DNA of 64,000 nucleotides from Massilia sp. Root351 (GTDB taxonomy: Bacteria > Pseudomonadota > Gammaproteobacteria > Burkholderiales > Burkholderiaceae_D): NCBI RefSeq assembly GCF_001425045.1, contig NZ_LMDJ01000031.1:529232-593231 (forward strand), read 5' to 3'. How positions within the stretch are numbered: position 1 is the first letter of the stretch; each line of letters opens with the position of its first letter. The translations under genes were made by a program, and so were the position numbers. The notes beneath the pieces are model-generated. The model did no database searches. It had not been told where the DNA came from and saw only the letters and a list, made by a program, of their open reading frames with translations. Shown one piece after another: positions 1-8,100 of this stretch.

Positions 1-224
1 GCCGAATAGTGCATTCCCTGTAGGATTAGCAATCCCGACTCATCACTACGGTCAGATATTATTTCACAAATTACCGAGTCAACACTTTTTTCTAAAGTGT
101 TGAAATACATCACGACTAGCCCTACGAGCGGCAATGATTCATCAAGGTAACGCTCAGCGGCTTCCTCGTCCTCGATATCATGACCGAGATGCTGAATGAA
201 ATCTTTAACTTTGCGCTTCAACAT
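1..224 (-). CDS. hypothetical protein, 5' part only (runs off left edge)
   Basis: An open reading frame starts at an ATG whose first base is 224 and runs leftwards off the window, so only about 74 residues are visible. The start has a GGAG ribosome-binding site nine bases upstream. The visible part is acidic and helical, with the stretch LVGLVVMYFNTLEKSVDSVI, which looks like the first helices of a small all-alpha protein. I do not recognise a family; an HEPN-like fold is only a guess. It sits directly downstream of a copy of the dispersed intergenic repeat and follows the gene at 289-927 on the same strand. Confidence 0.6.
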   Translation of the reverse strand, partial: MLKRKVKDFIQHLGHDIEDEEAAERYLDESLPLVGLVVMYFNTLEKSVDSVICEIISDRSDESGLLILQGMHYS

Positions 225-248
225 CCAATCAATCTCCAATTTCCCAAG

Positions 249-275
249 GGTTGCCTCCGACCGCTAATGGCCGAA
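249..275 (-). repeat. dispersed intergenic repeat, 3' module (copy J)
   Basis: On the minus strand this reads TTCGGCCATTAGCGGTCGGA and matches the GGCC-loop-GGCC 3' module found before the other cargo genes. It ends about 25 bases before the start at 224. This is a degenerate copy without the 5' module. Confidence 0.5.
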
Positions 276-288
276 ACCACCAAATTAG

Positions 289-927
289 TCAATGAGTGTC
301 AATTCGCTCCTCGTCTGGCAAGAGAAATTCTGATTCAGGAACAAGGCTAGTCCATTGCTGATAAAATGTGGACATATCCTGCACAGCTTCGATTGCTGCG
401 TCTGGAATAGGTGTTGCGTCCGCATCTTTATCCGCTTCTGAGATCTCGACAACTACCTCTTTCGCTTTTGGATGGACTAGGTCGTTTCGGCGCTCGGCAA
501 TCTTAGTCACGGTCCTAGTTATTGCTAGGCTCTGGTTAGTGTCGATTCCGTGGCATATTTTCAACAGTGCTTGTACTTTCTTGGGCTGACTGAGTCTCTC
601 AATAAACGAGTCAAATGGAGTATGCCCCAACCGAACCACTCCATAGAAGTTGAGGAAAGATTCCACAGCCATCGCAGTGAAAATTCGGACCGAATCAGAC
701 AGCAGATCTCTGCGACGTACTTTTCTCCACAGTTGAGCATGACCAACATCACCGCTGCGGAGCGATACACCGCCCGAGGGCCACTCGGCCTTTATTTCAG
801 CCGTCAATCTAATAAGCTCGTCAAGCAACATGCGGGAGTATTCCGGATACCGGGAACTCTCTGTAAGCCATGTGCGAGTCACACCAAGCGGCCTTACAGC
901 AAAATGTTGATTCTGCCACTTTTTCAT
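289..927 (-). CDS. HEPN-like hypothetical protein
   Basis: A 212-residue soluble protein. I chose the ATG at 927 because AAAGG lies just upstream; the frame stays open to 972, but that extension has no visible ribosome-binding site. Near residue 160 it has a charged helix followed by RRNDLVHP. This fits the R-x4-6-H motif of HEPN-type RNases and HEPN-fold abortive-infection proteins. No membrane segment or signal peptide is seen. The family cannot be named from sequence alone. Neighbours are unrelated single genes separated by the same repeat, so it probably stands alone as defence-like cargo. A role in RNA cleavage is inference from the motif. Confidence 0.65.
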   Translation of the reverse strand: MKKWQNQHFAVRPLGVTRTWLTESSRYPEYSRMLLDELIRLTAEIKAEWPSGGVSLRSGDVGHAQLWRKVRRRDLLSDSVRIFTAMAVESFLNFYGVVRLGHTPFDSFIERLSQPKKVQALLKICHGIDTNQSLAITRTVTKIAERRNDLVHPKAKEVVVEISEADKDADATPIPDAAIEAVQDMSTFYQQWTSLVPESEFLLPDEERIDTH

Positions 928-947
928 ACCTGACCTTTCGACTGGCA

Positions 948-975
948 CTATAACGGCTGCTGTTGGCCGCATACT
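948..975 (-). repeat. dispersed intergenic repeat, 3' module (copy K)
   Basis: On the minus strand this reads GCGGCCAACAGCAGCCGTTA, the GGCC-loop-GGCC-GTT 3' module. It lies between the stop of the 979-1281 gene and the start of the 289-927 gene, in the same orientation as both. Confidence 0.55.
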
Positions 976-978
976 GCC

Positions 979-1281
979 CTAGAGAAATAATAACTTCATC
1001 TTGGCACTAGAGAAATACTGCACCTTTGCTCGAACTAATTCCACGGCCAGTTTTTGGCGCAAGGCTAGTCCTTCCGCATCTAACTTATCAACTTCGGTCA
1101 CGTCTGTGTATGCCCCAAAGTGCGCAAGTTCATATCGCTGCTGCCAGGCTGAAATTTCATCGCCAAGACACTCGGAAATGCCGAGCTCAGATGCCGTCAG
1201 ATACCCACCCTCAACCGCATCCCTAATACCAGTTCCAGAGAGATTTCCATCAACCATCAAATAGTGTGCTCCGTTGTTCAT
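979..1281 (-). CDS. hypothetical protein, start uncertain
   Basis: About 100 residues from the first ATG, with no recognised domain. The reading frame continues upstream with protein-like sequence (VHEWVIDM just before the ATG) as far as a stop near 1350. No ATG or GTG is available there. An ATT codon at 1345-1347 sits nine bases after a perfect GGAGG (1357-1361), so a rare AUU start giving 122 residues is possible. The alternative is a frameshift joining it to the upstream gene, which it would overlap. The two genes share one repeat-bounded interval and are probably co-translated. Function unknown. Confidence 0.6.
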   Translation of the reverse strand: MNNGAHYLMVDGNLSGTGIRDAVEGGYLTASELGISECLGDEISAWQQRYELAHFGAYTDVTEVDKLDAEGLALRQKLAVELVRAKVQYFSSAKMKLLFL

Positions 1282-1324
1282 GTCGATGACCCATTCGTGA
1301 ACGCCCGGTTGCTGCCTTTTGGTT

Positions 1325-1597
1325 TCACTTGGCGTGTTTTCTACAATCTACAAGTGCCTCCAAGAGCTGGCCATCGAAGTACTCGGTATCGTCTCGTTCC
1401 TTGTTCTTCAACCTGAATTCTGCCTCTTCGCACATTTTAATTTCAGCGATTTTTTGATTAATATATGTCGCGACCATCAAATCAGACAAGTCGCATAGCG
1501 AAATTTCCCAACTATCGCGGTAGCGCTGCATGAGTCCAGTAGTTGCATCGCCTTGCCAAGGCCCTATAATAGTGGACACAGATAATCCCATTGCCAT
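1325..1597 (-). CDS. hypothetical protein
   Basis: A 90-residue protein, alpha-helical and acidic, with no recognisable domain. It starts 17 bases after the end of a full intergenic repeat copy. Its 3' end carries the GGAGG that may serve the next gene (979-1281), so the two look like a translationally coupled pair in a single cassette-like interval. Low GC compared with the conjugation genes points to a separate origin. Confidence 0.55.
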   Translation of the reverse strand: MAMGLSVSTIIGPWQGDATTGLMQRYRDSWEISLCDLSDLMVATYINQKIAEIKMCEEAEFRLKNKERDDTEYFDGQLLEALVDCRKHAK

Positions 1598-1614
1598 AAT
1601 TATTTCACTTTCGC

Positions 1615-1698
1615 GAATGGCCGTTCTTGGCCGAACTCAGCCGACGGCGTTCAGGATAGCAGCTTGCCAGACTGCAAAACTCACAAATTCTCACTCTA
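1615..1698 (-). repeat. dispersed intergenic repeat, full copy (copy C)
   Basis: A full copy on the minus strand. The 5' module begins GTGAGAATTTGTGAGTTTTG and contains a TTGC...GCAA hairpin. It is followed by CTATCCTGAA and the 3' module TTCGGCCAAGAACGGCCATT. It lies between the HNH gene (stop 1802) and the 1325-1597 gene. Confidence 0.8.
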
Positions 1699-1801
1699 GG
1701 CTGAAGACGCCCCCGAAGCAGACCTCCTTGTCATGGACTCATTTGACAGTCAATTAACGGATGATGTCTTGCCCACTAAACCTCATAGTTGTTGAGTGAT
1801 T

Positions 1802-2554
1802 TCAAAAGTCATTTTTTTGGAACACAGAGCACAAATGCTCCTTGAGATAAAGTGCTTGAGCAGATGTCGGCTTTTTGCGGAGGGCATTGGGAACATCCTT
1901 AAGTAATTCTTTGTCCCGCAATTCCTTCGAGACAAGCATGTGCCCTTTCTCGTCAAATCCAATCAAGCCAGTATCGAACAATGCGTCTAGCGTTGCTACG
2001 AGTGGGATTCCATTATTGGGGTCCAAACGTTCATTGTCGTTAGACTTGCACCATGGCTTCGCATGTGACGCCCGGAGCACTGGCAATATGGAACATCCAG
2101 TAACTGCACATCGATCGTCCCACAGCGATAAAAGCTCCTTACGATACTTGCCTTGGCCAAGTCGTGCCAAAACCATAGTGGCTTGCACAGTCGGGTTATC
2201 GCGGTACTCGTCTTCAATATCTTCGATGTCGGCCGGAATCGATACAGCTTCCCCCATCTCTTGATAGTCTGTTACAACTAGTCCCTTCGGGACTATCCGG
2301 AATCCAAGGTTCTTCAACATTTCGTGCCACTTTCCGTCTTTCGCCCCTGCAAAACTTGACGGAGGCATATCTCCTAGTTTTGCCAGTTCGCGAGAAATCG
2401 AGACGATTGCTTTAGGAGGGTATGATTCTCCATTAATGATCACATCATATCTAGTGCTATCTCGAAAGCCTTTGTAGCCAGGATTTAGGCTCCAAAATTT
2501 GGCGGCCTCTTCGACGTGGTGCGCTCGAACCTGCCGTGCTTGTTTTATGGGCAT
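1802..2554 (-). CDS. HNH endonuclease with ScoMcrA-N-type N-terminal domain
   Basis: A 250-residue predicted restriction nuclease. Residues about 10-60 (FWSLNPGYKGF, then GESYPPKAIVSIS) match the small domain at the N terminus of ScoMcrA-like modification-dependent endonucleases. The C-terminal half holds an HNH_2-type core: CAVTGC, then RASHAKPW, then a conserved D-x-x-N-G-I-P-L stretch ahead of a helix with DALFDTGLIGF. The expected role is cutting foreign, probably modified, DNA in the cytoplasm. No methylase or SRA domain is nearby, which suits a type IV-like stand-alone nuclease. It begins 34 bases after a partial repeat copy. Family placement is from recognition, and substrate is inference. 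Confidence 0.85.
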   Translation of the reverse strand: MPIKQARQVRAHHVEEAAKFWSLNPGYKGFRDSTRYDVIINGESYPPKAIVSISRELAKLGDMPPSSFAGAKDGKWHEMLKNLGFRIVPKGLVVTDYQEMGEAVSIPADIEDIEDEYRDNPTVQATMVLARLGQGKYRKELLSLWDDRCAVTGCSILPVLRASHAKPWCKSNDNERLDPNNGIPLVATLDALFDTGLIGFDEKGHMLVSKELRDKELLKDVPNALRKKPTSAQALYLKEHLCSVFQKNDF

Positions 2555-2790
2555 TTAAAGTCCTTTTTTGTTAGCAAAGTTGATGACAGGCTGCTCCTGG
2601 CCGAACTCGGCCGTTGGCACTCAGAAGGATAACGAAGCTTCGCAGCGATTGATGCGATCAGTGCGCAACCAACCTTTGCATTCATCCTATTCGAGAGGAT
2701 TTCTTGGGCCAAAAGCTTCGCGTCCTCGAAGGTCTCGTAAGTTCTCATATCAACATCCAAATTCGCCGTGCCAATTTCGAAGGTCTGCAT
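2545..2790 (-). CDS. small hypothetical protein, 3' end altered
   Basis: About 81 residues from the ATG at 2790, which lies at the very end of a repeat copy. The N-terminal 60 residues look like a real protein (MRTYETFEDAKLLAQEIL). The last 20 or so are read out of the partial repeat at 2589-2630 and overlap the start of the HNH gene by ten bases. The repeat may therefore have landed in, or replaced, the original 3' end. No domain recognised and no good ribosome-binding site. Confidence 0.45.
   Translation of the reverse strand: MQTFEIGTANLDVDMRTYETFEDAKLLAQEILSNRMNAKVGCALIASIAAKLRYPSECQRPSSARSSLSSTLLTKKDFKCP
2589..2630 (-). repeat. dispersed intergenic repeat, partial copy (copy D)
   Basis: On the minus strand ATCC..CTGAGTGCCAACGG is followed by GAGTTCGGCCAGGAGCAGCC, the 3' half of the repeat. 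The GTGAGAATT module is missing. It ends 34 bases before the HNH gene start. Confidence 0.7.
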
Positions 2791-2863
2791 CTGGCCGAAC
2801 GCGGCCAACTGGGTTCAGGATTGCAGCTTGCTCACCTGCAAAATTCATGAATTCTCACGCTAG
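2786..2863 (-). repeat. dispersed intergenic repeat, full copy (copy E)
   Basis: A minus-strand copy with the GTGAGAATTCATGAATTTTG 5' module, a TTGC-AGGTGA-GCAA hairpin, AATCCTGAAC, and a shortened 3' module ending GTTCGGCCAGATG. The ATG is the likely start of the next gene. Confidence 0.8.
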
Positions 2864-2904
2864 GCCGAGAGCGCCCCGAATCTGACGATCAGGCGACGCG
2901 AAAA

Positions 2905-3501
2905 CTAGTTCACATACCGGGTGCGCCCCCGCTCGGTAGGAGGAGTAGTAGTCAGTCTATGGCTAACATCTGGTGCCTTTGACGCCTTGTTTGATTCAAT
3001 TCGCTCTTTGAAAAGGTAAAGTTCAACGCAGCAGTTTGACAACGAGGACAAAAGTCGCTCTTTCCCGCCGCTTGGGGCCACTTTGCCGTCAAAGGTGTAG
3101 CCCGACAGTTGGCCAATCATAGCGGCAATGTCATTTCTCTGAAGTGATACTCCTTCCCAATCGTGGGCAAAGTTGTTCCGAATCTTTCGCAGAATTTCCA
3201 GATCTTTGAATTGGTCTTCTGTCGAAAGGCCGAATGCAAAAGCTGCTTTGATCCGACTACTTAAAGTTCCAAGGGGTGCGTTAAATCCATTTACAAGGTC
3301 TCGAGTGGCTTTGCAGTCTCTAAAATAGGCAATAAGTAGGCCACCGAGCGTGTCTTCAATAAACGCGGCCAGCGCCAACACGATTGCACGTTCATCTTGC
3401 TCGCCGACGCGTTTCATGAACCGATTTAGGCTGTCGAGCTCTTCCTTTTCTCTCTCAACTATCGCGACGTGTTCGCCATCCGCAGGTACTATCGAATTCA
3501 T
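2905..3501 (-). CDS. MltR-family protein
   Basis: A 198-residue protein resembling the mannitol repressor MltR family. Family-like signals are the central FNAPLGTLSSRIKAAFAFGL and, downstream, LRKIRNNFAHDW, a helical RN-x-FAH motif shared with HEPN-like folds. I chose the ATG at 3501 because AAGGA lies six bases upstream and the length then matches the family (about 190-200). The frame is open to 3636 but that part runs into a small inverted-repeat element. No mannitol genes are near, so a repressor role is doubtful. In this cargo setting it may instead be a HEPN-type defence protein. Confidence 0.75.
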   Translation of the reverse strand: MNSIVPADGEHVAIVEREKEELDSLNRFMKRVGEQDERAIVLALAAFIEDTLGGLLIAYFRDCKATRDLVNGFNAPLGTLSSRIKAAFAFGLSTEDQFKDLEILRKIRNNFAHDWEGVSLQRNDIAAMIGQLSGYTFDGKVAPSGGKERLLSSLSNCCVELYLFKERIESNKASKAPDVSHRLTTTPPTERGRTRYVN

Positions 3502-3582
3502 CTGTAATCCTTCAATTATTCGGACGATTTCTTCCGCTTTTGGTATGCCTTTTCCACACCCCATGAAGGTATGTCTACTATT

Positions 3583-3843
3583 GAATATACTTAAGCCGAT
3601 AGGTGCGCAACAGCGCCGCCGACTCCAATAGCCCATGTTGTTTCAAAAAACGAGCTGAAGAAAACACGAGTACGTGCAGTTAATGTTTTAGCCATAGATA
3701 CCTCCTTAATGTTGTCTTGATCCGATGAAATCAAATTGATACTGATATAACGCAACAAAACCAGCAGAAGGGCTACAGAGCCAACAAGCGCCACGGGGAT
3801 TGCCAGTCCCCCACCTATCACTCCAATCGGCTTAAATATACTC
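3583..3843. mobile_element. MITE-like 260-bp element with 22-bp inverted repeats
   Basis: The ends are near-perfect inverted repeats: GAATATACTTAAGCCGATAG at 3583-3602 on the plus strand, and GAGTATATTTAAGCCGATTG read from 3843 on the minus strand. The space between is filled by one small open frame (3591-3821). No clear target duplication was found. A MITE or other non-autonomous element is the likeliest reading. Confidence 0.5.
3591..3821 (-). CDS. small membrane protein or 34-residue peptide
   Basis: The frame opens with a GTG at 3821 and gives 76 residues with one strong hydrophobic segment (about residues 6-28, VALVGSVALLLVLL). Inside it an ATG at 3695 is preceded by AAGGAGGT at ideal spacing. 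The expressed product may therefore be only the last 34 residues (MAKTLTARTRVFFSSF onward), which are also fairly hydrophobic. It lies within an inverted-repeat-bounded element, directly upstream of the MltR-like gene. Family and function unknown; a small toxin-like peptide is possible but unsupported. Confidence 0.45.
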   Translation of the reverse strand: MIGGGLAIPVALVGSVALLLVLLRYISINLISSDQDNIKEVSMAKTLTARTRVFFSSFFETTWAIGVGGAVAHLSA

Positions 3844-3905
3844 CCAACATACGAGTGCTAACCGAACGCGTGTCCGGTCGAGACTTACAACTTGATCAAT
3901 CAGCG

Positions 3906-3985
3906 AACGTCCGCAGCTGGCCGTACGCGGCCCAATAGTGCAGCATAATATCTTGCTTCGACGAAAAATGCGCAAATTCTCACAC
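3906..3985 (-). repeat. dispersed intergenic repeat, full copy (copy F)
   Basis: A diverged minus-strand copy: GTGAGAATTTGCGCATTTTT, then AGCAAGATATTATGCTGCAC, then GTACGGCCAGCTGCGGACGT. It lies between the SRAP gene and the small membrane-protein gene and marks the edge of the left cargo arm. Confidence 0.7.
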
Positions 3986-4130
3986 ATCAGTTCGACAGCT
4001 GCAGCGGCGGCGGTGCGGCCGGTGCCCCTGCACACCGATAACGGCGAGGAGCGCTAGCCGACGTCTTCCTTATTGCGATTTAGGCTGCGGCTTGCGTAGG
4101 GGCGCGGGGATTGGACTGACAATTCGATCT

Positions 4131-4943
4131 TCAAAATCCAAACAATGAACCTTGCTGCGGCTCGGCCTCGGTGATTCTTTGCGCCTGAGCGGCTTCCTGT
4201 TCTATTTCGGCCGCCTCGAATATTGTTGTCGTCTTCGCTTTAGGGGCGGCGTACGCGTGCAATTCTTCAGGGCGGTACAGCTCAATCAGGGCGCGTGCAA
4301 ATTCCGGGTTTTTCGAGCTGAGCCAATCGTCGTAGTGTTCAGGACGCAGGATGGCCACGCCGCGCTTTTCCTCGTTCGGGCGATGGAACCGGTTGAGCAG
4401 AGGGTGGTCATCGGCATTCAAGGTGAAATGGGTAAAGCTGTTTGTAATGGTCCCGTCTTCCTCTTCCCACGTGCGCCACATGCCGGGCAGCCCGAAAGGC
4501 TCCTTGCTGGCCAGTTCGAGCGCCCAGCGCTCATGGACGCCAGTCTCCCAGTTCGGTTCGAAGACGGTGAGCGCCGGCACTATGCAAAGCTGCTGTGCGA
4601 ACCAGAAGCGCTTGTAGTTGACCTTGCTCCCGACTTCCTCGGCGCGCGCGTTCATGGTGTCCATGGCGATGCGCTTGGGCTTGGGCGGCGCTTTGCCCGT
4701 GGCCAGGGCTTGCTGAACCTTTGCGTCCTCCTCCTTGGTGAGCTTCTTGAAGGGACGATGGCGCTGCGGGACGAAGCCATAACTTCCCACCATACCTTTT
4801 CGCTGCCGGTGCTCGTCGTGCACGATGAACAGCCCTTGGTAGTCGCGATACATCTCTTCCCGCCAGTCCTCATTCATTTCCATGGGCGTGCGAAACCATT
4901 CGAACGCCAGTTGACGACTAACGGTGACGTAGTTCACACACAT
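4131..4943 (-). CDS. SOS response-associated peptidase (SRAP/HMCES-YedK family)
   Basis: A 270-residue SRAP-domain protein. Family members form a thiazolidine crosslink through the N-terminal cysteine to abasic sites in single-stranded DNA and shield them. The start at 4943 is set by GGAGGA and gives the obligatory Met-Cys (MCVNY); the frame is open to 5078 but that would bury the cysteine. Further family marks are MNARAEEVGSK (the conserved N-A-R-x-E) near residue 100 and a late FTLNADDHPLL segment with the conserved histidine. The last 60 residues form a charged tail. It follows dnaE2 by 177 bases on the same strand, so it probably belongs to the SOS mutagenesis block. Confidence 0.9.
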   Translation of the reverse strand: MCVNYVTVSRQLAFEWFRTPMEMNEDWREEMYRDYQGLFIVHDEHRQRKGMVGSYGFVPQRHRPFKKLTKEEDAKVQQALATGKAPPKPKRIAMDTMNARAEEVGSKVNYKRFWFAQQLCIVPALTVFEPNWETGVHERWALELASKEPFGLPGMWRTWEEEDGTITNSFTHFTLNADDHPLLNRFHRPNEEKRGVAILRPEHYDDWLSSKNPEFARALIELYRPEELHAYAAPKAKTTTIFEAAEIEQEAAQAQRITEAEPQQGSLFGF

Positions 4944-5120
4944 GATTCCTCCGGAGTAGCTGGGCGATCGTTGTGATGCTTGGATATGAAAATTACCACA
5001 ATTGAGAAGCACCCGGGCGGTGGCAATGTGCGACAGCGCCGCTGGCCTGTATGGGTTGGCGAACGCCCTTGTATCCATCGGGGAAAAGAAAAGTTCTCAT
5101 TTTGTTCTTGCACGGCGGTA

Positions 5121-8100
5121 TCAGTGAAAATCCCGGCTACGGGTGTCCAGCTCGCCGAGCAGGTGGCTCAGATCAACGAGGCGTTTGGCGACCAGGTGAC
5201 GGACGTTGCTTTCCGACTGCCACACCCCGTACACCCCAAGCAACTGTGCGCCCATGACCTCACGGCGGAATTGCTCAACCAGACTCGGCCAGCAGATGAC
5301 GTTCACCGTGCCGGCCTCATCCTCGAGCGTGATGAAGACCACGCCGGCCGCCGTGCTTGGCCGTTGACGCACCGTGACGATCCCACAGCCCCGGGCCAGC
5401 TGGCCATTCGAAAATCCAGCCAACACGTCGCTCGGGATAAAGCGCAACTTCGACAAGCGCTCACGCAGGAAACTTAAGGGATGGCGGCCAAGCGTCAAGC
5501 CGACATACCGGTAGTCAGCCGCCACATTTTCCGCCTCGGTCGGCGCCTCCAGTTCGATCGCTTCTTCACTGATTGCCGCAGGACGCAGAAGACCCTTGTC
5601 CGGCACGCTGGCGGCCGCCTGCCACATTGCCTGGCGGCGGTTGCCTGACAGGGATGCCAACGCATTGGCACTGGCCAACGCCCCCATGTGGCCGGCATGC
5701 AGGTTGGCGCGGGCCGCCAGGTCGGCCGTGCTGCTGAAGGCTTCGACAGCCCGGGCCTCCTCGATGCGCCACGCCGCATCCTGCTCCAGGCCCTTGACGT
5801 TGTTCAGGCCAAGGCGTACTGCCGGTTGTGGCCCTGTAGTGGGCGCCTCCAGCGTCGCCTCCCAGCAGCTGACGCTCACGTCGACCGAGCGGACCTCCAC
5901 GCCATGCCGGCGCGCATCCTGAACCAGGGACGAGCGCGAATAAAACCCCATCGGCTGGCTGTTCAGGAGCGCCGCCAGGAAAGCCGCGGGCTGGTGGCAC
6001 TTGAGCCAGCTGGAGGCGTAGGCCAGCAGCGCAAAGCTGCTCGAGTGCGATTCAGGAAAACCGTATTCCGCGAAGCCGCGGATTTGGCCGACGATGGAGT
6101 TCGCAAACTCAGCGGTGTAGCCGCGCGCAGTCATGCCGTTTAACAGGTCGGCTTCGAATTGCTCCAGATTGCCTTTCTTTTTCCACGCGGCCATCGCCCG
6201 GCGCAGCGCATCGGCTTTACCCGCCGAGAAGCCGGCGGCCACCATGGCGATGCTCATCACCTGTTCCTGGAAGATGGGAATGCCCAACGTCCTTTCCAAC
6301 ACACCTTCGATTTCCGGACTCGGGTACGTCACCGGGTCCAGGCCTTGGCGACGTCGCAGGTAGGGGTGGATCATCCCGCCCTGAATCGGGCCGGGGCGGA
6401 TGATGGCCACCTCGATGACCAGGTCGTAGAACGTCCTCGGCTGCAAGCGCGGCAACATCGACATCTGGGCGCGGCTCTCGATCTGGAACACCCCCATCGT
6501 GTCGGCCTGGCAGATCATGTCGTAGGTGGCCGGGTCCTCGGCCGGGATGTCGCCCATTTCGAAACGCGCACCGCGCTGTTCGGACACCAGCTCCAGCGCG
6601 CGCCGGATGCACGACAGCATGCCCAACGCCAGCAGGTCGATCTTGAGCAGGCCCACCGCATCAAGGTCGTCCTTGTCCCATTGCACCACGCTGCGGTCTG
6701 CCATCGCCGCTGCCTCGATCGGCACCAAGCGGGACAGCTTGGTGTGTGAAATCACGAAGCCGCCCGGGTGCTGGCTCAAATGCCGGGGCACGCTCATGAG
6801 CGCGTCGGCCAGGTCGTTCCACTTTTCGGCGATTGACGATTCGGGGTCGAAACCGCAGTCCAGCAGGCGTTGCTGAAGGTCCGCGCGGCCACCCCAGGAG
6901 CTCGAGGCTTTTGCGACTTTGTCGACCACGCTCAAGTCGACGCCGAGGGCTTTGCCGACGTCGCGCAGCACGGATTTCGGCCGGTACGAAATGACGACGG
7001 CAGTCAACGCCGCGCGCATCCTGCCATATTTTCGATAAACATACTGCAGGACCTCTTCTCGGCGCTGATGTTCGAAATCGATGTCAATGTCCGGCGGTTC
7101 GTTCCTTTCTTTCGACATGAAGCGCTCGAACAGGAGCGTCCCGCGTGACGGGTCGACCTCGGTCACGCCCAGGCAGTAGCACACGGCGGAATTGGCGGCC
7201 GAACCACGGCCTTGACACAGAATCTGCTGAGACCTGGCGAAGCGAACGATGTCGAAGACGGTCAGAAAATACGGCTCGAACTGCAGTTCCCCGATGATGT
7301 CCAGCTCGTGCTCCAGCTGCGCCTGGACATTGTCTGGAATCCCGCCGGGGTAGCGCCAGTCGGCGCCGATGTAGGCTTCCTTGCGCAGATAGGACGCGGG
7401 CGTTTCACCTTCCGGCACAAGTTCGTGCGGATACTCATAGCGCAGCTCATCAAGGGAGAAATCGCAGAGCTGGGCCAGGCGCACGGTCTCGTCCAGGGCC
7501 TCGCGCGGATAGAGGTTGCCTAGCCGCACGCGCGAACGCAGGTGCTGCTCGGCGTTTGGTGGCAGCTTATAGCCGCATTGCGCCACGGGCACCCCGTGCC
7601 GGATGGCCGTCATGGTGTCGTGGATAGGCTTGTAGGAGCGCACGTGCATGGCCACATCCCCCGTGGCGACGATGGGCATGCTGAACTCGCCCGACAAGGC
7701 CTGCACCAGCTGGCGGTGCGTCGCATCCTTATTCCTGTGGTGCAGGGTGAGCGCGATACGCACCCGGCCTGGTGCGCATTGAACCAGCCACGCTGCCTGC
7801 CGCGCCACTTCCTCATAGGCGCCGCAGTATTTGGGGGCCAGGATGAACTGGCAGTCGGGCAGGCTGCGCAGATGCACCAGGTCGCCGACCGGTGTGGCGA
7901 TATCACGGGGCCGAACCAGATAGTGCCCCTTCTCGGCACGCATCCGTCCGACCGTGATGAGTTCGCTGAGGTTGCCGTAGCCGTTGCGGTTCGTCGCGAT
8001 GATGATGATGCGAAACGGGGCACTGCCGTCTTCCGGCGTCACGTCAAGCTGACTGCCGATGAGAAGCGGCAGGCCCAGCTCTTTCGCGGTAACATGGGCG

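Noticed and set aside
3832..4035. 67-residue minus-strand ORF before repeat copy F
   Set aside because: It is largely a translation of the repeat itself; no ribosome-binding site and no coherent protein content.
4152..4976. Long plus-strand ORF opposite the SRAP gene
   Set aside because: A shadow of the high-GC SRAP coding strand; the minus strand has the family motifs.
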